The translations under genes and the position numbers were made by a program. The notes under the pieces were generated by a model. That model saw only the letters and a list, made by a program, of their open reading frames with translations. It was not told where the DNA came from and did not search any database. A stretch of DNA of 64,000 nt from Caldiserica bacterium UBA4770 (GTDB taxonomy: Bacteria > Caldisericota > Caldisericia > Caldisericales > Caldisericaceae). How positions within the stretch are numbered: the first letter of the stretch is position 1; each line of letters begins with the position of its first letter. Location of the stretch: positions 35,275 to 99,274 of the forward strand of contig DHHO01000012.1 in NCBI GenBank assembly GCA_002403335.1. The letters are read 5' to 3'. Positions 8,727-16,909 of the stretch are shown here, in pieces.

Positions 8727-8728
8727 AC

Positions 8729-9565
8729 ATAACCCTGAAAAGAGAACTCAGTAGAATCCTTGACCATGTTGAAAGCGAGTTTTACGGTTTTATCATTGCC
8801 AATGGAAAAATTGCTTTTGCCAGAGGCTTCAGAGGGCTTGTCTTTAGCTCAAGGGAGATCTTTGTCCTGAGAAAGATATTAACCCTGGCAAACAGGCTTA
8901 ATATATTTCGTAAAGAAGACATCCTCTTAAAAGAAACCAACCTTTTTTATCTCGAGATGACAGGGATAAAAAACTCATACAATTTCGATGATATCAAGCA
9001 GTGGGTAAAGAGAAGGACACTTGAAGAAAAGAAGAGTTTCTTACGTGGAGTTTTTCTTGGGTGCGGGATCCTCTCAAACCCTCCTAACTACCACCTTGAA
9101 TTCAGATTTGAAAAGAAACCTGAACAACAATTTGTCAGCAGCATTATCAGAGAATTTGATATAAAGTATTCTACGGGAGATTCTCATATCTATGTAAAGG
9201 GGAGAGAGAACATCAAGGCAGTTCTGCATCTGATGGGAAGTGTGGAGGTATATCTTACCCTCGAAGAAGACGCAGTAATAAAAGAGATGACAAATACTGC
9301 AAACAGAGAGGCAAACTTTGAATTTGCAAATCTGAAAAGACAGACTGCCTCAGCAACCGAGCAGTTAAAGATTCTTGAAAAGATAAAAGCGAATGGCCTC
9401 CTTGAAAAGATGAGGGAGGATTTAAGAGAAGTTGCAGAGCTCCGCCTTTCCTACCCCTACCTATCCCTGAACGCACTTTCAGAGAAAACAAAGGGAAAAT
9501 ATTCAAAACAATCCATATACTATAGATTAAAGAAGATTATGAGGCTTTATGGAGAACAGGAATAA
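8729..9565 (+). CDS. whiA: WhiA-like DNA-binding regulator, non-canonical start codon
   Basis: The downstream part has the WhiA C-terminal helix-turn-helix (LSLNALSEKTKGKYSKQSIYYRLKK). Homology-like sequence continues upstream of the first ATG (8957): ITLKRELSRILDHVESEFYGFIIANGKIAFARGFRGLVFSSREIFVLRK, matching the start of WhiA (KRELs.. I..GS..F). No ATG, GTG or TTG occurs in this frame between the in-frame stop at 8657 and 8957. Candidate starts are ATA (8729), ATT (8696) or CTG (8735). ATA is given because it follows the yvcK stop by 2 nt and has GAGAG upstream. A frameshift is the alternative explanation. Confidence 0.75.
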   Translation: MTLKRELSRILDHVESEFYGFIIANGKIAFARGFRGLVFSSREIFVLRKILTLANRLNIFRKEDILLKETNLFYLEMTGIKNSYNFDDIKQWVKRRTLEEKKSFLRGVFLGCGILSNPPNYHLEFRFEKKPEQQFVSSIIREFDIKYSTGDSHIYVKGRENIKAVLHLMGSVEVYLTLEEDAVIKEMTNTANREANFEFANLKRQTASATEQLKILEKIKANGLLEKMREDLREVAELRLSYPYLSLNALSEKTKGKYSKQSIYYRLKKIMRLYGEQE

Positions 9566-10796
9566 GCAGAAGGCTTCTTTAAAATTAAAATTTGTGCCGT
9601 TTCTTGCGTTGAGGGCTCGTATCTTTGAGCTCAACAATGTCAACTTGAATAAATTCGTAGAAGACCTTTTCAGAATAAATCCATTTATAGAAGAAACAAA
9701 TACATACTCTTACGAAGATTATATTTTTGATCAGTTTTCTGAAGAGGAAGATATCTACTCTTTCCTCGAGCACCAGGTAAATATGCTCGAAATAGGAGAA
9801 AAGAAAAAGACCATTGCATCCTTCATCGTGAACAATCTCAACGAAGAAGGATACTTAAAGATAGACCTCAAGGAAATCGTAACTCATACAGGGACATGCT
9901 TAAAAGATGTTGAATCCACGTTAAAAATTATTCAGACGCTTGACCCTCCTGGCATTGCTGCAAGAGACCTCTCCGAGTGTTTTATCCTCCAGCTTGAAAG
10001 AGAAGGGTCCCTAAGCCCGAAGATAAAAAAGATTATCAAGGATTATTTGCCTGCCCTTTCCACCGGTAAATTAAAGGATCTATCAAAAAGGTTCGGAGTA
10101 AGCGAAGAATACCTGAAGAAATTAAGGTCACGGATTGGGTGTCTCAATCCCTCCCCCGGGCTTATGTTTAAAGAACCAAAAGAGCAAAGAAAGATCCCTG
10201 ACTTGGTCATAGAAAGGGACGGGGATCGTTTTGTCGCTCTGCTCAATAAGGGATGCAGGAGAGAATTTGTCATAAGCGATGCATACAGGAAGGCGCTCAG
10301 CGCACTTGAAAAGGAAAGGAAGGAGGAATTTGAAGCACTGCTTGAAAAGGCAACATGGGTAATGAGAGCAATTGAAGAAAGGGACAATTTGCTCCTTAAG
10401 ATCGGAGATGAGATTGCCTCAATAAACACAGACTTTTTTGAAGGCAAAAGAAGTTTCCCTGAAAAGATCTCCCTCTCTCAGCTTTCGGAGGCCCATAACA
10501 TATCCCACTCTATCCTTTCAAGGCTTGCCCAGAATAAATATATCCTTACTCCGAAGGGGATCTTCCCCGTTCACTTCTTCATAAGGAGAACAGGTGTATC
10601 TTACAATGACGAAGAGGTAAAAGCAAGGATAAAAACGTTGATCGAGATGGAAGATAAGAAGAATCCCCTTACAGATGAGATGATAGCCTCTGCCCTCAAA
10701 AAAGATGGCATCAGGATGAGCAGAAGGACTGTTGCTAAATACAGGAATTTTTTAAGGATTCCTCACGCAAGTAAAAGAAAACTTGACGAGGGGTAA
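9549..10796 (+). CDS. rpoN: RNA polymerase sigma-54 factor
   Basis: 415 residues. Core-binding region around LDPPGIAARDLSECFILQLE, and the C-terminal RpoN box SRRTVAKYRN (consensus ARRTVAKYRE) in IRMSRRTVAKYRNFLRIPHASKRK. Region I (first ~45 residues, LKFVPFLALRARIFELNNVNLNKFVEDLFRINPFIEE) keeps the helical pattern but lacks the usual glutamine richness. It overlaps whiA by 17 bp and precedes gap. No sigma-54 activator or -24/-12 promoter was recognised in the window, so targets lie elsewhere. Confidence 0.93.
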   Translation: MENRNKQKASLKLKFVPFLALRARIFELNNVNLNKFVEDLFRINPFIEETNTYSYEDYIFDQFSEEEDIYSFLEHQVNMLEIGEKKKTIASFIVNNLNEEGYLKIDLKEIVTHTGTCLKDVESTLKIIQTLDPPGIAARDLSECFILQLEREGSLSPKIKKIIKDYLPALSTGKLKDLSKRFGVSEEYLKKLRSRIGCLNPSPGLMFKEPKEQRKIPDLVIERDGDRFVALLNKGCRREFVISDAYRKALSALEKERKEEFEALLEKATWVMRAIEERDNLLLKIGDEIASINTDFFEGKRSFPEKISLSQLSEAHNISHSILSRLAQNKYILTPKGIFPVHFFIRRTGVSYNDEEVKARIKTLIEMEDKKNPLTDEMIASALKKDGIRMSRRTVAKYRNFLRIPHASKRKLDEG

Positions 10797-10833
10797 ATTT
10801 TCCGTAAAATGTAATGATTTTAAGGAGGCAAAT

Positions 10834-11844
10834 ATGGCAAAAGTCGCTATTAACGGGTTTGGAAGAGTAGGAAGACAGGTTTTTAAGAGGATGTTTGAAG
10901 ACTTTCCCTCACTTGAAATTGTGGCAGTTAATGACTTGTTCCCCGTAGACCAGCTTGCATTTCTTCTCAAATATGATTCTACATACGGAGTATGGGGAAG
11001 GGATATCAAGGCAGAGGACAGTTCTATTATTGTTGATGGAAAAAAGACACAGTATTTTGCCGAAAAAGATCCTTCAAATCTTCCATGGAAGGCACTCGAC
11101 GTTGACATCGTCATTGAATCAACCGGTGCATTTACGGAGAGAGAAAAGGCAGAGTTACATATAAAAGCAGGTGCAAAAAAGGTTATTATCACCGCGCCTG
11201 CAAAAGGGGAGGATATTACTGTTGTTATTGGAGTTAACGAACACCTTCTTGATATGGAGAAACATTCAATCATCTCCAATGCATCCTGTACAACAAATAG
11301 TATCGCGCCTGTTATAAAGGTACTGCATGATCAGATCGGCATAGAGAAGGGATATCTTATAACAGCGCATTCCTATACTCAGGACCAGAGGCTGCTCGAT
11401 TCACCTCATAAAGACCCCAGGAGAGCTCGTTCCGCTGCATTAAGTATTATCCCCACTACCACCGGTGCTGCAAAATCTGTCGCCCTTACAATACCCGCCC
11501 TTACGGGAAAATTAGATGGCATTGCACTGAGAGTTCCCACACCTACTGTCTCCATCTCAGTATTCGAGGGAGTAATGAAAAGGGCTACCACGACAGAAGA
11601 AGTAAATAAATTTCTTAAAGAAGCAAGCGAGACTACCATGAAAGGAATCCTTGGCTACACAGAGGAGCCACTTGTATCTGTTGATTTCAGGGGTACCACA
11701 TACTCAGGCGTCGTTGACGCACTTTCTACAAAGGTGGTTGACAGTACACTTGTAAACGTAATGAGCTGGTACGACAATGAGTGGGGGTATTCCTGCAGGG
11801 TTGTTGACCTTGCAGATATCATTGCAAAGAAGGCAGGATATTGA
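10834..11844 (+). CDS. gap: Glyceraldehyde-3-phosphate dehydrogenase
   Basis: 336 residues. NAD-binding INGFGRVGRQ at the N-terminus; catalytic Cys152 in SNASCTTNS, His in TAHSYTQDQRLLD (the usual Asn of SYTNDQ is Gln here), and PTPTVSISVFEGV. Start chosen at 10834, where TAAGGAGG lies 6 nt upstream, rather than an earlier in-frame ATG without a site. Catalyses the glycolytic oxidation of glyceraldehyde 3-phosphate. It stands between rpoN and pgk, a layout known from Clostridia, but cggR is absent. Confidence 0.96.
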   Translation: MAKVAINGFGRVGRQVFKRMFEDFPSLEIVAVNDLFPVDQLAFLLKYDSTYGVWGRDIKAEDSSIIVDGKKTQYFAEKDPSNLPWKALDVDIVIESTGAFTEREKAELHIKAGAKKVIITAPAKGEDITVVIGVNEHLLDMEKHSIISNASCTTNSIAPVIKVLHDQIGIEKGYLITAHSYTQDQRLLDSPHKDPRRARSAALSIIPTTTGAAKSVALTIPALTGKLDGIALRVPTPTVSISVFEGVMKRATTTEEVNKFLKEASETTMKGILGYTEEPLVSVDFRGTTYSGVVDALSTKVVDSTLVNVMSWYDNEWGYSCRVVDLADIIAKKAGY

Positions 11845-11845
11845 T

Positions 11846-12247
11846 TTGATAGTTTATGTTGATGACCTGAGTCAAACTAAACCTCGAAATTTAGGGGGAT
11901 TTTTCACAGGTTGGAAAAATCCCCCTTCAAAAGAAAAACTCCTTGAAATACTCAGAAACAGTGATTATGTTGTGCTCGCCGTAGATAACGAAACAGGAAA
12001 CGTTATTGGCTTTATTAATGCCTTATCAGATAAAGTTCTATATGCTTACATTCCGATGCTGGAAGTCCTTCCAGCTCATCAAGGTCAGGGCATAGGAACA
12101 AAGCTTGTCAATTTAATGCTTGAAAAGCTTAAAAATTTTTACGCTGTGGATTTATGTTGCGATGAAGAAATAGAATCTTTCTACCAACATTTTGATTTCC
12201 ATAAAGTCTCCGGGATGATAAAAAGGAATTACAAAAATTTAAAGTAA
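11846..12247 (+). CDS. GNAT-family N-acetyltransferase
   Basis: 133 residues starting at a TTG just after the gap stop (LIVYVDDLSQTKP). The acetyl-CoA loop is VLPAHQGQGIGTKLVNLMLEKL, with typical GNAT beta4 sequence LYAYIPMLEVLP before it and IESFYQHFDFHKVSGMIKR at the end. The substrate is unknown. It sits between gap and pgk, an unusual place for an acetyltransferase, and contains a 13-bp perfect hairpin near its start. The start codon is uncertain: a purine-rich GGCAGG lies upstream. Confidence 0.75.
   Translation: MIVYVDDLSQTKPRNLGGFFTGWKNPPSKEKLLEILRNSDYVVLAVDNETGNVIGFINALSDKVLYAYIPMLEVLPAHQGQGIGTKLVNLMLEKLKNFYAVDLCCDEEIESFYQHFDFHKVSGMIKRNYKNLK
11893..11926. terminator. 13-bp perfect hairpin inside the 5' part of the GNAT gene
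   Basis: AGGGGGATTTTTC, 8-nt loop, GAAAAATCCCCCT. A perfect 13-bp stem about 50 nt after the gap stop. No U-tract follows directly, so a classic terminator is not certain; mRNA processing or attenuation between gap and pgk are alternatives. It is translated within the acetyltransferase frame (GGFFTGWKNPPS). Confidence 0.55.
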
Positions 12248-12275
12248 AAAAATATAATTTTTACAAGGAGGCGTC

Positions 12276-13466
12276 GTGAATAAAAAGACAGTAAAGGATG
12301 TGGACGTAAGAGGAAAAAGGGCACTTGTGAGGGTTGACTACAATGTGCCCATCTCAAAGGAAGGTGTAGTAAGGGACGACTACAGGATTAAGATGTCCCT
12401 TCCAACAATTCAATACCTGAGAGACCAGCAAGCAAAAGTGATTCTTACGAGCCATTTAGGGCGCCCTGGGGGGATTGTGAAACAGGAGCTTAAAATGGAC
12501 CCTGTAGCTAAGGTTCTTTCTGAGCTTCTCGGCACAGAAGTTAAAAAACTGGATGATTGTATAGGAGATGAAGTTTTACAGGCAGTTAACGAAATGAAAG
12601 AGGGAGACGTTATACTCCTTGAAAATCTCCGTTTTCATAAAGGTGAAGAGGACAATGATCCTGAATTTGCAAAGGCCCTTGCAGCGCTGGGGGATATTTA
12701 CATAGATGATGCGTTTGCAACTGCACATAGGGAAGCAGCGTCAAATGTGGCTATTACTGAATTTCTGCCATCCGTTGCAGGTCTTTTAATGGGCAAGGAA
12801 ATTGCAGCACTTTCAAAGCTTGTTGAATCCCCAGAGCATCCCTTTATTGCAATCCTTGGAGGAGCGAAGGTATCTGATAAGATTGGGGTTATCAAGAACC
12901 TTATGGAGCGTGTTGATAAATTCCTCATCGGGGGAGGTATGTGCTTTACTTTTCTTAAATCACAGGGGTATAGAATTGGATACTCCCTCTGCGAGGATAG
13001 CCAACTTGACATTGCAGAAAGTATACTGTTAGAAGCTCAAAACAGGGGCATAAAGTTTGTCCTGCCCGAGGATATTGTTTCCGTGCCAGAGATTAAAGCA
13101 GAGACTTCCTCACAGATTGTTGACATTAAAGACTTTCCAGAAAAAGGAGTGGGTGTCGATATTGGGCTGAAAACAATTGATCTCTTCAAGAAAGAACTCC
13201 AAAATGCCAGAACAATAATATGGAACGGCCCACTCGGCGTTTTTGAGATAGAGCGCTTCGCAAAAGGAACATATGAAATCGCTGAATTTATAGGGAACCT
13301 TGAGAGAGTAACAACCGTTGTAGGCGGGGGAGAAACAGCAGAGGCATTTAAAAAATTCAATCTTGAAGAAAAGATCTCGCACATCTCAACAGGTGGGGGT
13401 GCATTTCTTGAGTTCCTCGAGGGAAAAAGCCTCCCTGGTGTGGAAGCTCTTGAGGATAAAGATTAA
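12276..13466 (+). CDS. pgk: Phosphoglycerate kinase
   Basis: 396 residues, normal length. VRVDYNVPISKEG, TSHLGRPGG, LLENLRFHKGEE, DAFATAHREAAS, LGGAKVSDKIGVI, IIWNGPLGVFE and the C-terminal HISTGGGAFLEFLEG are all present. GTG start with AAGGAGG 5 nt upstream. Makes ATP and 3-phosphoglycerate in glycolysis. Follows gap and the GNAT gene. No triosephosphate isomerase fusion is seen. Confidence 0.97.
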   Translation: MNKKTVKDVDVRGKRALVRVDYNVPISKEGVVRDDYRIKMSLPTIQYLRDQQAKVILTSHLGRPGGIVKQELKMDPVAKVLSELLGTEVKKLDDCIGDEVLQAVNEMKEGDVILLENLRFHKGEEDNDPEFAKALAALGDIYIDDAFATAHREAASNVAITEFLPSVAGLLMGKEIAALSKLVESPEHPFIAILGGAKVSDKIGVIKNLMERVDKFLIGGGMCFTFLKSQGYRIGYSLCEDSQLDIAESILLEAQNRGIKFVLPEDIVSVPEIKAETSSQIVDIKDFPEKGVGVDIGLKTIDLFKKELQNARTIIWNGPLGVFEIERFAKGTYEIAEFIGNLERVTTVVGGGETAEAFKKFNLEEKISHISTGGGAFLEFLEGKSLPGVEALEDKD

Positions 13467-13471
13467 CCATC

Positions 13472-13499
13472 TTGAAAATAAAATCCAAATTCGTATAAT
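13472..13499 (+). promoter_or_regulatory. Sigma-70 promoter for secG and tRNAs
   Basis: TTGAAA, 16-nt spacer, TATAAT, starting just after the pgk stop and about 20 nt before the secG ATG. It can drive secG and the tRNA cluster independently of the glycolytic genes. Confidence 0.75.
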
Positions 13500-13520
13500 A
13501 CATCTGGAAGTGAGGAAAAG

Positions 13521-13754
13521 ATGGACACGAGAGCAATAGTATTAATAGTGCTTGATCTTGTTTTTGCGGCAGGCGCTATTGTTTCAATTCTTTTTATGAA
13601 CCCTAAAGGTACAGGGCTGGGTGCAATTTCTGGAGGTGCCAGCGTCTTCCATAACAGGAGCACAAGGGACATACTTCTTGAAAGATTGGCTACCATCTTC
13701 AGTATCTGTTTTGTTTTAACATCGCTTTTCTTAGCAGTGTTTAAAGTTTTTTAA
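13521..13754 (+). CDS. secG: Preprotein translocase subunit SecG
   Basis: 77 residues with two membrane helices separated by the conserved glycine-rich loop (FMNPKGTGLGAISGGASVF). The second helix is FSICFVLTSLFLAVFKVF. It stabilises the SecYEG channel. GTGAGGA is upstream of the ATG. Its location after pgk is the common clostridial-type position. Confidence 0.92.
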   Translation: MDTRAIVLIVLDLVFAAGAIVSILFMNPKGTGLGAISGGASVFHNRSTRDILLERLATIFSICFVLTSLFLAVFKVF

Positions 13755-13761
13755 ATAGTTT

Positions 13762-13845
13762 GCCGGGATGGCGGAATTGGCAGACGCGCACGTTTAAGGG
13801 GCGTGTGGGAAGACCGTGTGGGTTCAACTCCCACTCCCGGCACCA
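13762..13845 (+). tRNA. tRNA-Leu(AAG), CCA encoded
   Basis: Acceptor GCCGGGA/TCCCGGC, D-arm GCGGAATTGGCAGACGC, anticodon stem CACGT/GCGTG around loop TTAAGGG, a long variable arm (class II), T-arm GTGGGTTCAACTCCCAC region, then A-CCA. With U33 fixed, positions 34-36 are AAG. The shifted fold giving TAA would need two stem mismatches. A34 in a bacterial tRNA-Leu is rare and implies deamination to inosine by TadA. Confidence 0.9.
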
Positions 13846-13847
13846 GA

Positions 13848-13922
13848 GGGCGGATAGTTCAACGGTAGAACGCTTGCCTTACACGCAAGAAGTTAGAGGT
13901 TCGAATCCTCTTTCGCCCACCA
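13848..13922 (+). tRNA. tRNA-Val(TAC), CCA encoded
   Basis: Cloverleaf with acceptor GGGCGGA/TTCGCCC, anticodon stem CTTGC/GCAAG around loop CTTACAC (anticodon TAC), T-arm GAGGTTCGAATCCTC, A-CCA. It lies 2 nt after tRNA-Leu, so the two are co-transcribed. Confidence 0.95.
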
Positions 13923-13931
13923 TAATCATAT

Positions 13932-14007
<76 letters not shown>

Positions 14008-14047
14008 CTCAAAACGACGACGGATATTTTGATTAGGGATAGAAGAA

Positions 14048-14076
14048 AGAGGGTTTAAGCCCTCTATTTTTATTTA
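14048..14076 (+). terminator. Rho-independent terminator of secG-tRNA unit
   Basis: AGAGGG, 6-nt loop, CCCTCT, followed by ATTTTTATTT. It ends the tRNA transcript. Confidence 0.85.
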
Positions 14077-14108
14077 TATTAGAACTATTTTTCAGGTTAT
14101 TAAATTAG

Positions 14109-14249
14109 CAGAAGATACTCGAGTACCAGTGCATAGACTTCCATCAGTGGCACTACTGGAGGAGCATGCTTGAGGAACTGGATCCGCATAATCCTCTTCT
14201 TGAAGTTGGCTTTCACGGTCTACCGTATTTTGGTGATTTAAAAGATTAA
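14109..14249 (+). pseudogene. Remnant C-terminal coding fragment
   Basis: After an in-frame TAG, 46 open codons read QKILEYQCIDFHQWHYWRSM, then LEELDPHNPLLEVGFHGLPY and FGDLKD, ending in TAA directly before a strong terminator. The composition (W, H, PHNPLLE) looks protein-like and the stop-terminator spacing is gene-like, but there is no start or ribosome site apart from an internal ATG at 14166. Best read as the tail of a decayed gene; I do not recognise the family. Confidence 0.35.
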
Positions 14250-14251
14250 GC

Positions 14252-14276
14252 GAGGGGGGTTTCCCCCTCTTTTTTT
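14252..14276 (+). terminator. Rho-independent terminator
   Basis: GAGGGGG, short loop, CCCCCTC, followed by seven T. It has no intact gene in front, only the remnant frame, which supports loss of a gene here. Confidence 0.85.
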
Positions 14277-14277
14277 G

Positions 14278-14801
14278 TTCGGTTGATGATCCTGGCTTTT
14301 GCTAGGCCGTTTCGATGTAAAGAGAAATCTATTCATTTTCCCCAGCCATTCAGAAGACTCTTTTTGTCCGGAGAATCTTACCTTTTTGTTATGGTTTCCT
14401 TTGCTCGCTCGGTTTCACTCCACCTCGCCTTTCTCAGTTTTGTTTTACCTCGCTCGCCGGGCTAAAGACAAATGCCCCGCCCACCCTTTTTTAGTAGCGG
14501 GGTATAATACATGAAGCAGTCTTAACAAGGCAAAAGCACGGACGCTTTGCTGTATTTAAAGATCGCTCCTCAAGAAATGATTGAGCCCCAAAAGAGAAGG
14601 AAATTATTTATATTCTAGCATTTTACAGATATAAGAATTTAAGAAATAGGATTTAAATCATAACTACACATTCTTCATAAATCTCTAAAAATGCTTGCAA
14701 AAATTACAGCACTTGCTTATTTAGGCAAACCTTTTTAAATCTCATAGCTTCATATTCGTTGTTATGTGTAGTTTTAAAATGCATTTGTTAGAGTCATTTT
14801 G
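14278..14801. other. Intergenic stretch, no gene recognised
   Basis: GC-richer C/T-rich sequence to about 14480, then AT-rich. The only structure seen is CCCCGC..GCGGGG at about 14480-14503 followed at once by TATAAT, a possible -10 element without a clear -35. Short frames here lack ribosome sites and protein-like composition. Confidence 0.5.
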
Positions 14802-16487
14802 TTAACTTTCTATGTTCTCATTGTAAATTGCTGAAAAAGAATCACTAGCATTTCTTATTGGAAGTCTAGTATAATCTCTTATAATTCGATCTGAAAGGTA
14901 CTCTATAAATTTGCTATTCTTAAAAACATTTTTATAATCGAAGAAATTCCCATGTTCTTTCGTATATTCTTTTATGTCAAGATTTATATCGGGGATTATT
15001 AATTCCCATATTTTTTTCAGTGTTTTTGTTAATACTTCTTTATTTGTTGTAACGAATTCTTCTGGATTTTCTAAAATTTCTGTTCCTATTTTGTCTTTTC
15101 TCATTATTTCGGATAAGACATAAGAAAAGAAAAATAAAGCAAGACCATAATCTCTTATTTCTTCGTTATCTAATAATTCTGCATTTTTATCGACTGTTTT
15201 ATATAGTAAATAAGCAAGGTAAATTTTTGCAGCATTCATATTCCTAGAAAAGATATTTGTGTATTCTTCGCCAAAAAGTTTCTGTTTTAAATGTGTATAA
15301 TGAGGTTTTCTTAGATAAACAGCAGTTATGAGCTGAGCGGCAATGTCCTTATCAATGGTTTCATTATAATCCTCTTCAGACTCACCTCGTTTCCTTTTAT
15401 ATAATATAGTGTTGTTAAACAATTCTTTAAATTCCTTTTGCAAAGCTTTTTGTGCTGAATCGTCTGATCTCAAGTCCTTTAAACTAATTGAATTTTGATT
15501 ATTAGCATAATAGGTAATCTTTCCGACCATTGGAGAAGTTAAGTTTAATTGAATTATTTTAACCAAAACATATAGATTATTTGACAATTTATCTTTATTT
15601 TCAAAAAAAGTCAGCATTGACTGGCAACCATTTATTACCGCATAACCACTCAGAGAGATCTTATAGTTTTCTAAATCTTCTAATAATTGTTTGCATATAA
15701 TTGTTACTCCGTTGTGGTAAAGGAAAAATCTGTCATGTTCATTCTGGTCTGCTATTGTTTCTTTTATTGATTTATTGACCCTTGTTTTTCCTAAACCGTA
15801 TCTTACATTTTTATAAAAAATAGTTCTATCCTGGATTCCCTCTAATTTAATTAATTCTTTTGCTTTTATTGCATAAACTCTTGCGATAGTCCTGTCTGGG
15901 AGAGAATATTCTATTTTTGATGAGTTCGTTATAGACAACTCTATCTGGGGGAAATCATTTATAGTATCTGCGAAGTAGGTATACTTAGCAAAAAGATCAT
16001 TGCAATCATAAGCTTCTAATTCACTTGCTATGTTAACATACTCTCTTGCGTGTGTATTAAATCTTTTATTAGTTACAAAGACAGAGATTAAATTAAAGTT
16101 TGTTTTTTCTAAAACTTTCACTCTTTGAACAAGAGATTTTAATTCACTATACGCAGTACTATTAAGTAAATTATTTACTGTTTCTTCACTTTTAAACCAC
16201 TCTCTTGCCCCTACAAAGTCTCGGATATCATTATCTCCTTGATCTTGATCATCATTTGGTGAGAACTTAGACTGGAATAGATAAATAACTTCCTCCTCAT
16301 CATCAACATAAATGCCATCAATTCCTTTATCGTTTTTGTGATCACAAACTGAATCAACCGCATCTTGTTCTTCTAATCTAAAGAAATTCTTTAGAAACCA
16401 GATCAAAAATGCTGCAGATTCATCTCTTCCCTTAGAGAATTCCGTAACTTCCTCCCTCATACGTTTATAAAATTCATTTAACTCCAT
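14802..16487 (-). CDS. AIPR-family (abortive infection) protein
   Basis: 561 residues. The N-terminal part resembles a restriction-endonuclease fold: DKGIDGIYVDDEEEVIYLFQSKFS has the D..(Q/E)xK arrangement seen in Mrr-like nucleases. The middle part contains NVRYGLGKTRVNKSIKETI, FFLYHNGVTIICKQL and SGYAVINGCQSMLTFF, the AIPR-domain pattern (the NG(V/I)T and NGxQ motifs). Family members act in abortive infection or travel with restriction systems. It stands next to the restriction-modification cassette on the same strand, though separated by about 420 bp, supporting a defence role. Confidence 0.85.
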   Translation of the reverse strand: MELNEFYKRMREEVTEFSKGRDESAAFLIWFLKNFFRLEEQDAVDSVCDHKNDKGIDGIYVDDEEEVIYLFQSKFSPNDDQDQGDNDIRDFVGAREWFKSEETVNNLLNSTAYSELKSLVQRVKVLEKTNFNLISVFVTNKRFNTHAREYVNIASELEAYDCNDLFAKYTYFADTINDFPQIELSITNSSKIEYSLPDRTIARVYAIKAKELIKLEGIQDRTIFYKNVRYGLGKTRVNKSIKETIADQNEHDRFFLYHNGVTIICKQLLEDLENYKISLSGYAVINGCQSMLTFFENKDKLSNNLYVLVKIIQLNLTSPMVGKITYYANNQNSISLKDLRSDDSAQKALQKEFKELFNNTILYKRKRGESEEDYNETIDKDIAAQLITAVYLRKPHYTHLKQKLFGEEYTNIFSRNMNAAKIYLAYLLYKTVDKNAELLDNEEIRDYGLALFFFSYVLSEIMRKDKIGTEILENPEEFVTTNKEVLTKTLKKIWELIIPDINLDIKEYTKEHGNFFDYKNVFKNSKFIEYLSDRIIRDYTRLPIRNASDSFSAIYNENIES

Positions 16488-16909
16488 ATGTCACCCCTTT
16501 TATTAGGTTTTGAAAATACACTTAGCTTGTTTATACCTGCAATGTAGAAATTTTCAATACTCATTGATATATCCGCAGTCATAAATTGTAAATTTCTCCA
16601 GCACCTTTCATTTCATTTTTCCTATTTATTTCCATAAATCTATTATTATTTTATCCCCTGGTTTTTCAAAGTCAAGTTGAAATTGAAGTCGAGAGTTTTT
16701 AAAGGATGGAGGCAGGATGAGACTGTAACTGCACCGCCTCGAAGGCGGTAATTTAGAACTTGTCCTGCCCTGAACCTGATTCAGAATATTTCAGGATGGC
16801 ACGCCAAGCAAAAAATGAATGATCCCGAAAGAGAAAAAGATTTTCTGATAATTGCCCAAGCAGTTCTTCTACCTTCTCTCACATAAAATATACATGTATA
16901 CGAGGTTTT
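16488..16909. other. Intergenic stretch with hairpins and a repeat relic
   Basis: Separates the AIPR gene from vsr. 16710-16770 holds GGCAGGAT..GTCCTGCC around an inner hairpin ACCGCC-tcgaa-GGCGGT. Next to it, CCTGAACCTGATTCAGAATATTTCAGGATGGCA resembles, in pieces, the CATCCTGAA-type interspersed repeats. No coding frame is supported. Confidence 0.45.

Noticed and set aside
14283..14514. GATCCTGGCT near 14288 as a possible 16S rRNA start, and overlapping short frames
   Set aside because: Only about 10 bases match; the following sequence has no 16S conserved blocks. Short frames have no ribosome site.
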